Of a stretch of DNA of 5,724 bases, positions 1 to 5,125 are shown piece by piece; within the stretch, counting starts at the first letter, position 1; each line of letters opens with the position of its first letter. The stretch spans positions 1-5,724 of the forward strand of contig NATJ01000103.1 in the NCBI GenBank assembly GCA_002085305.1, given 5' to 3'. Both the position numbers and the translations under genes were made by a program. This DNA is from Epsilonproteobacteria bacterium 4484_65. GTDB taxonomy: Bacteria > Campylobacterota > Campylobacteria > Campylobacterales > Sulfurovaceae. Under the pieces are notes generated by a model that ran no database searches, was not told where the DNA came from, and worked only from the letters and a program-made list of their open reading frames with translations.

Positions 1-459
1 AACTGGCTTTTTTTTGATCAGGCAGTCGATATGCTCAAAGCAGAGACAGATAAGTTTTTTCAAGTACGTTATTTTGCGGATATTCGTGCAAGTGCAGGGG
101 GTGGTGCTTATGGTTTTGATGAAAACTTTGAAACCATCACGCTAGATGAGAAGATTATGCATAATATGGTAGGGTTGGGGAATACAGAACTTGAAGCGAT
201 TCATGTGGATGGTGAGTCTATGGAGCCTACTTTACAAGATGGTTCTATCGTTTTTCTCGATAGAACCCAAACCAATATCAATAAAGACGGTATCTTTATC
301 GCTTCAACAACGGCGGGACTTTTTATCAAACGGATTCGGCAAAGAGCAGATGGGATGGTAGAGTTAATCTCTGATAATAAGGCTTATTCTCCAGAGGTGT
401 TGGCTCCGGACGAAGTGAGTATAGTTGGTAAGGTTGTAGGAAATATAGAAAGCCTGTAG
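1..459 (+). CDS. S24-family self-cleaving transcriptional repressor, C-terminal part (5' end outside window)
   Basis: This is the C-terminal part of a CI/LexA-like repressor. The frame is open to base 1 (reading NWLFFDQAVD before the first Met at 31), so the N-terminal helix-turn-helix DNA-binding domain should lie upstream of the window. Counting from Met31, the peptidase S24 domain shows the nucleophile Ser63 in GESMEPT and the general-base Lys100 in LFIKRI. Their spacing of 37 residues equals that of LexA Ser119-Lys156. A likely autocleavage site, Ala22-Gly23 in ASAGGGA, lies about 40 residues before the serine. All parts needed for RecA-stimulated or spontaneous self-cleavage are therefore present. 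Family knowledge suggests a stress- or prophage-type repressor. The target is unknown and no phage genes are visible here. The gene ends at TAG, directly before a hairpin, and converges on the DksA/TraR-type gene. Confidence 0.88.
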   Translation, partial: NWLFFDQAVDMLKAETDKFFQVRYFADIRASAGGGAYGFDENFETITLDEKIMHNMVGLGNTELEAIHVDGESMEPTLQDGSIVFLDRTQTNINKDGIFIASTTAGLFIKRIRQRADGMVELISDNKAYSPEVLAPDEVSIVGKVVGNIESL

Positions 460-490
460 GGTGTTGTGTCCTCACAACACCATTTTGTAT
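460..490 (+). terminator. Hairpin after the S24 repressor gene, probable intrinsic terminator
   Basis: A perfect 9-bp stem (GGTGTTGTG at 460-468 with CACAACACC at 473-481) and a TCCT loop begin immediately after the stop codon. They are followed by ATTTTGTATT, a short and interrupted T-run. This is a reasonable rho-independent terminator for the + strand. The same palindrome is also one half of the paired repeat at 460-560, so termination may be a secondary role. Confidence 0.5.
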
Positions 491-500
491 TGAAATACAA
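485..500. promoter_or_regulatory. Palindrome TTGTATT-GA-AATACAA, possible operator
   Basis: This perfect 7+2+7 dyad lies 25 bp after the repressor stop codon, inside the AT-rich spacer of the paired repeat. Its size and AT-rich symmetry resemble CI/LexA-type operators, and a repressor gene is adjacent. However, both flanking genes point towards it, so there is no obvious promoter for it to control. It may simply be part of the repeat's secondary structure. Confidence 0.2.
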
Positions 501-561
501 TAAATATTAAAATTTGTTTTAAATGTTTTAGGTTGATTGGTGTTGTCGGGGGGACAACACA

Positions 562-575
562 TTACATATTACATA
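562..575. repeat. Two tandem copies of TTACATA
   Basis: A perfect 7-bp direct duplication (562-568 and 569-575) spans the 3' end of the DksA/TraR-type gene. The second copy contains the reverse complement of its stop codon (569-571). It lies directly beside the second palindrome of the 460-560 repeat and may be slippage or a scar of repeat insertion. Confidence 0.4.
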
Positions 576-907
576 TTATTAGCACACTTCACGCATCTCA
601 CACTCTCAGGACGTACACTCATGCGCCCCATGCCTATCTCCTCTTCACACTCTATACAGATACCAAACATAGGTTTATCTATACGTAAAAGAGCATTCTT
701 GAGTCTTGTATGACGGATTTCAGATTCATCCAGGACTTTGTTGTTAACATGTTGTTCACCCATGGCTTCCAGGCGGGTAAGTCTTCCTAATGAGCAGTCG
801 GGAGATATGGGTTTTACTTTTTCTTTAAGTATCTTGATCTGTTCTTCTAGTTGGATAAGATTATTTTCTATTTTTTCTTTGAGACTATTTTTTTCTTTTT
901 GTGTCAT
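569..907 (-). CDS. DksA/TraR-type C4 zinc-finger protein
   Basis: This 112-residue protein has the architecture of the DksA/TraR family. A charged, heptad-rich helical region covers about residues 3-75, and a C-terminal C4 zinc finger follows, with Cys84/Cys87 (CIEC) and Cys105/Cys108 (CVKC). Family members enter the secondary channel of RNA polymerase and alter promoter choice, in some cases with ppGpp. The probable coiled-coil tip reads SPDCSLGRLTRLEAM (from residue 35). It keeps Asp37 but lacks the DxxDxA tip of E. coli DksA and is closer to short TraR/YbiI-like members. The protein is shorter than DksA (151 residues), so I do not call it dksA itself. The ATG at 907 has only a weak ribosome-binding site. 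It is transcribed alone, diverging from the YyaL-like gene and converging on the S24 gene, with a paired repeat on each side. Confidence 0.88.
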   Translation of the reverse strand: MTQKEKNSLKEKIENNLIQLEEQIKILKEKVKPISPDCSLGRLTRLEAMGEQHVNNKVLDESEIRHTRLKNALLRIDKPMFGICIECEEEIGMGRMSVRPESVRCVKCANNM

Positions 908-936
908 TGCGTACTACTTTATGGTATATTGGAATT

Positions 937-942
937 ATTATA
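937..942 (-). promoter_or_regulatory. Candidate -10 box (TATAAT) for the DksA/TraR-type gene
   Basis: Read on the - strand, a consensus TATAAT occurs 29 bp before the ATG at 907, giving a predicted leader of roughly 20-25 nt. No recognisable -35 hexamer is present at 17-18 bp. That is common in Campylobacterota sigma-70 promoters, where the -10 box dominates. The -35 position would fall inside the left arm of the 952-1080 repeat, so the repeat may have replaced upstream promoter sequence. Confidence 0.4.
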
Positions 943-951
943 ACGAAACTT

Positions 952-1080
952 CGGAAGTGGAGACTTTAGTCCCACCTCACAGTTATGGATTAGTGGAAGT
1001 TTTGTATAACTTAGTAGTAATTTGAATTTTAGGTGGGACGGTACCTGAAGGTATACACTTGGATAAAGTCTCCACTTCCG
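952..1080. repeat. REPIN/MITE-like inverted repeat element, 129 bp, with an unequal arm
   Basis: The outer arms CGGAAGTGGAGACTTTA (952-968) and its exact complement at 1064-1080 are perfect over 17 bp. The inner arms GTCCCACCT (969-977) and AGGTGGGAC (1031-1039) are perfect over 9 bp. In the left arm they are contiguous; in the right arm they are separated by 24 nt (1040-1063). The left arm alone also folds as a REP-type hairpin: GTGG, bulged A, GAC, loop TTTA, GTC, CCAC (957-975). The right arm is its inverted copy, with the loop enlarged by the 24 nt. A further 6-bp stem lies in the core (AGTTAT 981-986 with ATAACT 1006-1011). There is no ORF inside and no clear target-site duplication. This fits a REPIN mobilised in trans by a RAYT/IS200-like transposase, or a small MITE. 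It fills most of the 189-bp divergent intergenic region. Confidence 0.72.
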
Positions 1081-1084
1081 GCAT

Positions 1085-1099
1085 AAAGGAATTATTTTG
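1085..1099 (+). promoter_or_regulatory. Shine-Dalgarno AAAGGA that sets a TTG start
   Basis: AAAGGA at 1085-1090 is followed by a 6-nt spacer and TTG at 1097. The first in-frame ATG (1127) has only AT-rich sequence before it. The site therefore favours the TTG start. It lies only 4 nt after the end of the inverted repeat. Confidence 0.7.
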
Positions 1100-3037
1100 A
1101 AACAGTTAATCATATTTTATTTTTTAATGACAATTCTTCATGCACATAATCCCGTCAACTGGTATCCTTGGGGGAAAGAGGCTTTTGAGAAAGCAGAGAA
1201 AGAGAATAAACTTATTTTTCTCTCTATAGGGTACAGTACTTGTCACTGGTGTCATGTCATGGAAGAGGAGAGTTTTACTGATGACGCAGTGGCAAAGTTA
1301 CTTAATGAAAATTATATCTCTATCAAGGTAGATAGAGAAGAGTTCCCACAATTGGATAAAAAATATCAACAGCTCTATATGGCTATGCATGGAGAGAGAG
1401 GGGGATGGCCACTGACTGTTTTTATGTCTCCTGGGGCAGAGGTATTTCACTTGGCTACGTATATTCCTATAGAAGAGGGGTATGGTTCTAAAGGGATGAT
1501 GAACATACTTCCTTCTTTTAGCAGGCTAGAGCATGAAAATGCCAAGCAACAGCAAGCACTTATAGATAAACACAAAGAAGCAACACTCAAAGGCAATGCA
1601 AAAGAGAGTTTGAAAGAAAAATTGACCTTAAAAGTGATAGACAGAGTTTTAGATGAGATCTCTGCAGAGTTTGATAAAGAGAATGGAGGTTTTGCTTCAA
1701 GACCAAAATTTCCTGAAGCCTCTAAAATAGAACTTCTACTTAGTATCTATAAACTAAGGGGAAACAAAAAAGCACTTCTCATGGCAGAAAATACACTGAA
1801 GAAGATGGCAGAAGGTGGCATCTACGACCAGATAGGAGGAGGATTTTTCAGGTACACGACTGATGTAGCCTGGCAGATACCTCATTTTGAAAAGATGCTC
1901 TACACTAATGCTGAACTCATCCCTGTCTATGTCAGTATGTATGAACTTACAGCCGATCCTCTCTATAAAAAAGTAGTAGATGAGACCATCACACAAATGG
2001 AATCAAATTTTATGAAAGAGGGGCTGTATCTTTCAGCCAGTGATGCAGACAGTGATGGCGAAGAGGGTGGATATTTTATCTATAGCTATGAAGAAGTGAA
2101 AGAGGCTCTTCTTGCCCATGGATTGAAAAGTAAGGAGGTAGAAGAAGCACTTGCGTATTTAGGTATTGAAGAAGATGGAAATATAGATATTGAGTTTTCA
2201 CATACCCATATCACCAGTACTAAAGAACCTGCTAAACTGCTTCAAGTCAAAGGGTATTTAAGAGCGTTAAGCGCCAAGAGAACCTTTCCTTTTGTTGATA
2301 GTAAAATTATCACAGCTTGGAATGCTATGATGATAAAAGCACTTTTTTCTGCTTCAAAGCTTGATAGTAAATATCTTTCAGTAGCTAATCAACGACTGGA
2401 AGAACTATTGAAATTGATGCGAAAAGAGAATGTGCTGTATCATCAGACGCTTTTAGGAAAAGTTGCAAAACAGGAAGGATTGCTTGAAGATTATGCCTTT
2501 TTAATGGATGCAATGATAGAAGGGTATCTTAGAACATATGATAAAACATACTTAATCCAACTGGAAGCATTAGCAAAAGAGGCGATACGTAAGTTTTATA
2601 AAAACAGACAATGGTACTTGAGTGATGATGGTATAGAAGCATTGGCAGATTTTGATGATAGGTATTATACTTCAGCACTAAGTGTCATGCTTGAAAACTT
2701 AGTAAGACTTGCCTCTTTAACTGAGGAACTGGACTACAATGAAATAGTCAAAGAGACTATTAAAGAGAGTGGGGCGGTCTTGGAAATCAATCCTGCCAAA
2801 GCACCTAAACTACTACATACTTTTTTACGTCTCAAGATGGGGGATGTGATCATCAAGTCTAACGCCAAAAAGTTGCAAAAAAATAGAAAACAGATAGAAG
2901 CTATGAAATATCCTTTTATTTTAAGTAAAGTCGAAGAGAGTGATAAGTATCTTGCTTGCAGAGTCAACAGTTGTTTTTCCTACGATACCAATATTACAGC
3001 CTTGATAAATAAAATAAAAGAAGTAGTACATAAATAA
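1097..3037 (+). CDS. YyaL-like DUF255 protein: thioredoxin-fold domain plus AGE-like helical domain
   Basis: This 646-residue protein belongs to the DUF255/YyaL family. The N-terminal thioredoxin-like domain carries STCHWCH (47-53; Cys49 and Cys52 form the CxxC), KVDREE (77-82) and [11 protein letters not shown] (102-112). Next come PKFPEAS (203-209) and a long conserved block at 240-269 ([11 protein letters not shown] onward, with PHFEKMLY). [13 protein letters not shown] (313-325), AWNAMMI (407-413), EDYAFLMD (464-471) and a late CxxxxC (621-626) follow, consistent with the (alpha/alpha) six-hairpin domain of AGE-type epimerases. The biochemical role of the family is not settled. Family members usually have SPYLLQHAHNPV near the N-terminus; here it is conserved only from HAHNPV on. 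The preceding 16 residues ([16 protein letters not shown]) look like a signal peptide, so a periplasmic location is possible. It is the first gene of a probable operon, and its stop overlaps the next start by 1 nt. Confidence 0.92.
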   Translation: MKQLIIFYFLMTILHAHNPVNWYPWGKEAFEKAEKENKLIFLSIGYSTCHWCHVMEEESFTDDAVAKLLNENYISIKVDREEFPQLDKKYQQLYMAMHGERGGWPLTVFMSPGAEVFHLATYIPIEEGYGSKGMMNILPSFSRLEHENAKQQQALIDKHKEATLKGNAKESLKEKLTLKVIDRVLDEISAEFDKENGGFASRPKFPEASKIELLLSIYKLRGNKKALLMAENTLKKMAEGGIYDQIGGGFFRYTTDVAWQIPHFEKMLYTNAELIPVYVSMYELTADPLYKKVVDETITQMESNFMKEGLYLSASDADSDGEEGGYFIYSYEEVKEALLAHGLKSKEVEEALAYLGIEEDGNIDIEFSHTHITSTKEPAKLLQVKGYLRALSAKRTFPFVDSKIITAWNAMMIKALFSASKLDSKYLSVANQRLEELLKLMRKENVLYHQTLLGKVAKQEGLLEDYAFLMDAMIEGYLRTYDKTYLIQLEALAKEAIRKFYKNRQWYLSDDGIEALADFDDRYYTSALSVMLENLVRLASLTEELDYNEIVKETIKESGAVLEINPAKAPKLLHTFLRLKMGDVIIKSNAKKLQKNRKQIEAMKYPFILSKVEESDKYLACRVNSCFSYDTNITALINKIKEVVHK

Positions 3038-3399
3038 TGCTAACCATGAATAATGATTTAGAAGGTGCTCTAAAAGAGTATGTTCGACTAATGAATGAAG
3101 AAGAATATTTTGAAGCACATGAGGTACTGGAGGAAGCGTGGCATCCTCTACGTTTAAATAAACATCCTTTGAGAAATTTAGCCAAAGGGCTTATCAACGG
3201 TGCTATTTCTTTTGAACATTTAAAACGTGATAAAAAAAATGCACATAATAAAGCACGTAAGGTCATCGCTTCTTTTGAACGACATAAACAGTTATGCACA
3301 GATGAGATAGAACAGTCACAACTTTTTACTAAAGCATGTAAAAAGATAGAACAGTTAAAGATACAGCATAAAGAGGTTTTTGATGTTTTGGTACCATAA
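3037..3399 (+). CDS. DUF309-family helical protein
   Basis: This 120-residue, largely helical, hydrophilic protein has the DUF309 signature EYFEAHEVLEEAW (23-35). The second conserved helix, GLINGAISFEHLKR (51-64), corresponds to the family's QGLIQLAAALYHL-type segment. The rest is Lys/Glu-rich helix with Cys87 and Cys101. The molecular function of DUF309 is unknown. The conserved Glu/His pattern (EAHEVLE) is suggestive of ligand or metal binding, but that is inference. The first ATG (3037) overlaps the upstream stop codon as TAATG, implying translational coupling. A second ATG at 3046 is an equally possible start and would remove three residues. There is no signal peptide or membrane segment. 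The 3' end overlaps the SagB-type gene by 17 nt, so all three genes are probably co-transcribed. Confidence 0.85.
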   Translation: MLTMNNDLEGALKEYVRLMNEEEYFEAHEVLEEAWHPLRLNKHPLRNLAKGLINGAISFEHLKRDKKNAHNKARKVIASFERHKQLCTDEIEQSQLFTKACKKIEQLKIQHKEVFDVLVP

Positions 3400-4666
3400 T
3401 ATGACAAAACATTCGTACAATTCTGTACGAACAAACCCAAATCAACTTTCATGGGGAGATCAGCCCAGTACCTATAAAAATTATCCGGAAAGTTACAAAA
3501 AATATAAACTGGATCTAGATAAAACGGAAGATAATTTTCTTTATCATATTGCTGGACTCACGGCTAAAAAGTCTTACCCCAGTGGAGAGTATTATCTACG
3601 TATCAATCCCTCTGCCGGTGCATTGTATCCCAATGAACTCTATTTCCAAGTACGCGGAGTTGAGGGTATAGATGATGGGGTGTATCATTATGAAGTGAGT
3701 TCTTCTTCTTTGACACTTCTTCAAAGTATCAGTGACAGTGAAGGGTTAGAACCTTATCTGGGTTATAAGAGTATGATGAAAGGGTACCTGTTTCTTGTGT
3801 CAGCTATTTACTATAGGTCTTCATGGAAATACAAAAACCGTGCCTTTCGCTACTGTCTTTTGGATGCAGGACATCTTTTAGGAAGCATAGAAGCCAGTGC
3901 TTTACTTAAACCACATGCTTTACAGATGGTTTATAATATAGACAGGGAAAAGCTTAACCGTATGTTTGGTTTTGAAGAACGTGAATGGTTTTTAGCAGGA
4001 TGTTCTATGGCTGTTCCTGAGAGAGGGCAAGAAGTATCTGCTATAGAGTTTGAACTCCCTTATATAGATGGAAGTAAAACTTTTGAGAAAAATCCTCTCA
4101 TAGAAGAAGCATATCATGAAACGATGAAAACAATACAGTTTAAGTCATGTAAACGAGAAGTCAAAGCACCAAAGTTTACTTACAATAGCAAAAAGCTTCA
4201 AGAGACGATCTTCACACGCAGATCACAAAGAGGCTTCCAGGAAGGTGCCATCACCAAAGGACAGTTCAACTACATCACGGAAACCATACATCAGCCTATA
4301 CTCTCTGACTGTGATGAAGAGGTGTCTGTGTATATGGTGCTCAATCGTGTACTGGATATGCCGTTGGGACTCTATAAAAACGGGGAGTATCTTAAATATG
4401 GAGATTTTGGACATCATGCAGGATATCTCTCTTTGGAACAGTACAGTCTCTCTACACAAGGTGCCGTAGTATTTTTTCTTACATCAAAAGCCAAAAACTA
4501 TCAGGCATTGTATCAAAAAGCAGGGATCATCGGACACCGACTTTATATTGCTTCCCTCTATCTTGGCATAGGGTGCTCTGGTATTGGTGCATATTATGAT
4601 GATGAGGTGAATCTGTTTGTAGAAAATGATGAGATGGTTTTGTATGCTTTAGCGATAGGCAAATAG
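3383..4666 (+). CDS. SagB/ThcOx-type flavin oxidoreductase, two nitroreductase domains
   Basis: This 427-residue protein has two tandem nitroreductase-fold domains, as in long SagB-type dehydrogenases. Domain 1 (about 50-215) carries RINPSAGALYPNELY (73-87), the expected FMN-contact region, and AFRYCLLDAGH (154-164). Domain 2 (about 270-427) starts with RRSQRGF (279-285) and ends with RLYIASLYLGIGCSGIGAYY (386-405) followed by DDEV. I chose ATG 3383 over ATG 3401 for two reasons. AGAGG lies 6 nt upstream, at 3372-3376. The earlier start also keeps the family's N-terminal YHxxTKHS (4-11) and the downstream SWGDQPSTYK (23-32). TTG at 3380 would add one residue. SagB enzymes oxidise azolines to azoles with FMN in peptide natural-product clusters, but many homologues are stand-alone with unknown substrates. 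No YcaO, SagC or precursor peptide is visible here. It is the last gene of the operon, and converges on the SUI1 gene with a 15-bp gap. Confidence 0.9.
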   Translation: MFWYHNMTKHSYNSVRTNPNQLSWGDQPSTYKNYPESYKKYKLDLDKTEDNFLYHIAGLTAKKSYPSGEYYLRINPSAGALYPNELYFQVRGVEGIDDGVYHYEVSSSSLTLLQSISDSEGLEPYLGYKSMMKGYLFLVSAIYYRSSWKYKNRAFRYCLLDAGHLLGSIEASALLKPHALQMVYNIDREKLNRMFGFEEREWFLAGCSMAVPERGQEVSAIEFELPYIDGSKTFEKNPLIEEAYHETMKTIQFKSCKREVKAPKFTYNSKKLQETIFTRRSQRGFQEGAITKGQFNYITETIHQPILSDCDEEVSVYMVLNRVLDMPLGLYKNGEYLKYGDFGHHAGYLSLEQYSLSTQGAVVFFLTSKAKNYQALYQKAGIIGHRLYIASLYLGIGCSGIGAYYDDEVNLFVENDEMVLYALAIGK

Positions 4667-4681
4667 ATAGTAATAGGTAGA

Positions 4682-5014
4682 TTAGTTTTTAAATCTATAC
4701 CCTAACGCTTCTAAGTGTTTACGTAACAACTCAGGGATGTCTCCTTGAAACTCCAAACTATCTTCTTTTACTGTACCACCAGTCCCCAAGTTCTTTTTGA
4801 GTGTTTTAAGTAAAACTTGTAGTGGTGCTTTGTCCAAGTAGAAAGGTTTCACTATGGTGATAACCTTACCTCTACGTTTCTCTTTAGCAAAGTGAAGTTG
4901 GTGTTTTTCTGGTGTTTTAACCTCAGTAGAAACTTTCTTAGAAGGTTTATTTTTATTGTCTGAACTCCACTCATCACCAAAGTCTGCACCCATTTCAAAT
5001 AGATTTTTTTTCAA
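4682..5014 (-). CDS. yciH: SUI1/eIF1-like translation factor (YciH family)
   Basis: This 110-residue protein has a SUI1 domain in its C-terminal half. KRRGK (46-50) is the conserved basic loop entry, followed by an LLKTLKKNLGTGGTVK helix and loop (68-83) and LEFQGD (87-92). The bacterial family resembles eukaryotic eIF1 and is thought to act on the fidelity of initiator tRNA and start-codon selection on the 30S subunit; it is not essential in E. coli. The first 40 residues are charged and low in complexity, probably disordered. The TTG at 5014 is preferred over ATG at 4993 because TAAGGA lies on the - strand with a 6-nt spacer. That Shine-Dalgarno contains the stop codon of the small upstream gene, so translation is probably coupled. 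It is the last gene of the yaaA operon. Confidence 0.9.
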   Translation of the reverse strand: MKKNLFEMGADFGDEWSSDNKNKPSKKVSTEVKTPEKHQLHFAKEKRRGKVITIVKPFYLDKAPLQVLLKTLKKNLGTGGTVKEDSLEFQGDIPELLRKHLEALGYRFKN

Positions 5015-5020
5015 GATATT

Positions 5021-5026
5021 TCCTTA
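5021..5026 (-). promoter_or_regulatory. Shine-Dalgarno TAAGGA overlapping an upstream stop codon
   Basis: On the - strand TAAGGA precedes the TTG start at 5014 by 6 nt. Its TAA is also the stop codon of the 32-residue membrane protein gene. This fixes the SUI1 start and implies that translation of the small gene influences translation of SUI1. Confidence 0.7.
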
Positions 5027-5122
5027 GCTGTAATCCGTATCAAAAAGTATACCAAGTACCACCATAAGTACAAGAAGGAAAATAAATATTTTGTAGAGTG
5101 TCTTATCACTTGGAAGCCTCAT
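5024..5122 (-). CDS. Small single-span membrane protein, 32 residues
   Basis: This short gene has an ATG start and a TAA stop, and begins 3 bp after the stop codon of the yaaA-family gene. The protein starts MRLPSDKTLYK, a basic, probably cytoplasmic end. It continues with about 17 hydrophobic residues (IFIFLLVLMVVLGILF, about 12-27) and ends DTDYS. That pattern predicts one membrane helix with the N-terminus inside by the positive-inside rule. A weak ribosome-binding site (GATAGG) lies 7 nt upstream, within the end of the preceding gene. The ORF fills the gap between two genes almost exactly, and its stop forms part of the next Shine-Dalgarno; both argue that it is real. I do not recognise a family. 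A role in stress response or as a membrane anchor would be guesswork. Confidence 0.68.
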   Translation of the reverse strand: MRLPSDKTLYKIFIFLLVLMVVLGILFDTDYS

Positions 5123-5125
5123 ATT

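Larger units (their letters stand above)
460..560. repeat. Paired inverted palindromes (REPIN-like element, 101 bp)
   Basis: Two short palindromes with the same core sit in opposite orientation. The first, at 461-480, is GTGTTGT, GTCCTC, ACAACAC. The second, read on the - strand at 540-560, is GTGTTGT, CCCCCCG, ACAACAC. Each folds into its own 7-9 bp hairpin, and the outer arms can also pair with each other across a very AT-rich spacer (482-539). Two inverted REP-like hairpins about 100 bp apart in a convergent intergenic region is the layout of a REPIN (paired bacterial interspersed repeat). Copy number in the genome cannot be seen here, so the alternative of two unrelated terminators remains open. 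Confidence 0.5.

Noticed and set aside
548..553. Run of six G residues, as in phase-variable tracts of Campylobacter and Helicobacter
   Set aside because: It is short, intergenic and forms the loop of a palindrome. It is in no reading frame and is not at a promoter spacing position.
738..1025. Open frame on the + strand opposite the DksA/TraR-type gene
   Set aside because: It is antisense to a clear family member, its translation is low-complexity, and it runs through the inverted repeat. It is a shadow frame.
1005..1057. Possible -10 boxes TATAAC (1005-1010) and TATACA (1052-1057) for the YyaL-like gene
   Set aside because: Neither has a -35-like hexamer at 16-18 bp, and both lie within the repeat. 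The promoter of this operon is undecided.
952..1080. Inverted repeat as a riboswitch or a 6S-type RNA
   Set aside because: No recognisable conserved riboswitch core is present. Perfect long arms with REP-type sub-hairpins fit a repeat element better, and there is no strong promoter directly before it.
2994..3452. Open frame on the - strand across the DUF309 gene
   Set aside because: It is antisense to three well-supported genes. Its Cys/Ser/Leu-rich translation is typical of the complement of Lys/Glu-rich helical coding sequence.
3383..4666. SagB-type gene as evidence for a thiazole/oxazole-modified peptide cluster
   Set aside because: No YcaO cyclodehydratase, SagC-type partner, precursor peptide or exporter is visible in the window, and stand-alone SagB-type proteins are common.
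4676..4701. Weak hairpin (TAGATT with AATCTA) between the convergent SagB-type and SUI1 genes as a shared terminator
   Set aside because: The stem is only six mostly A/T pairs with an 8-nt loop, and it overlaps the end of the SUI1 coding sequence. It is too unstable to support a terminator call.
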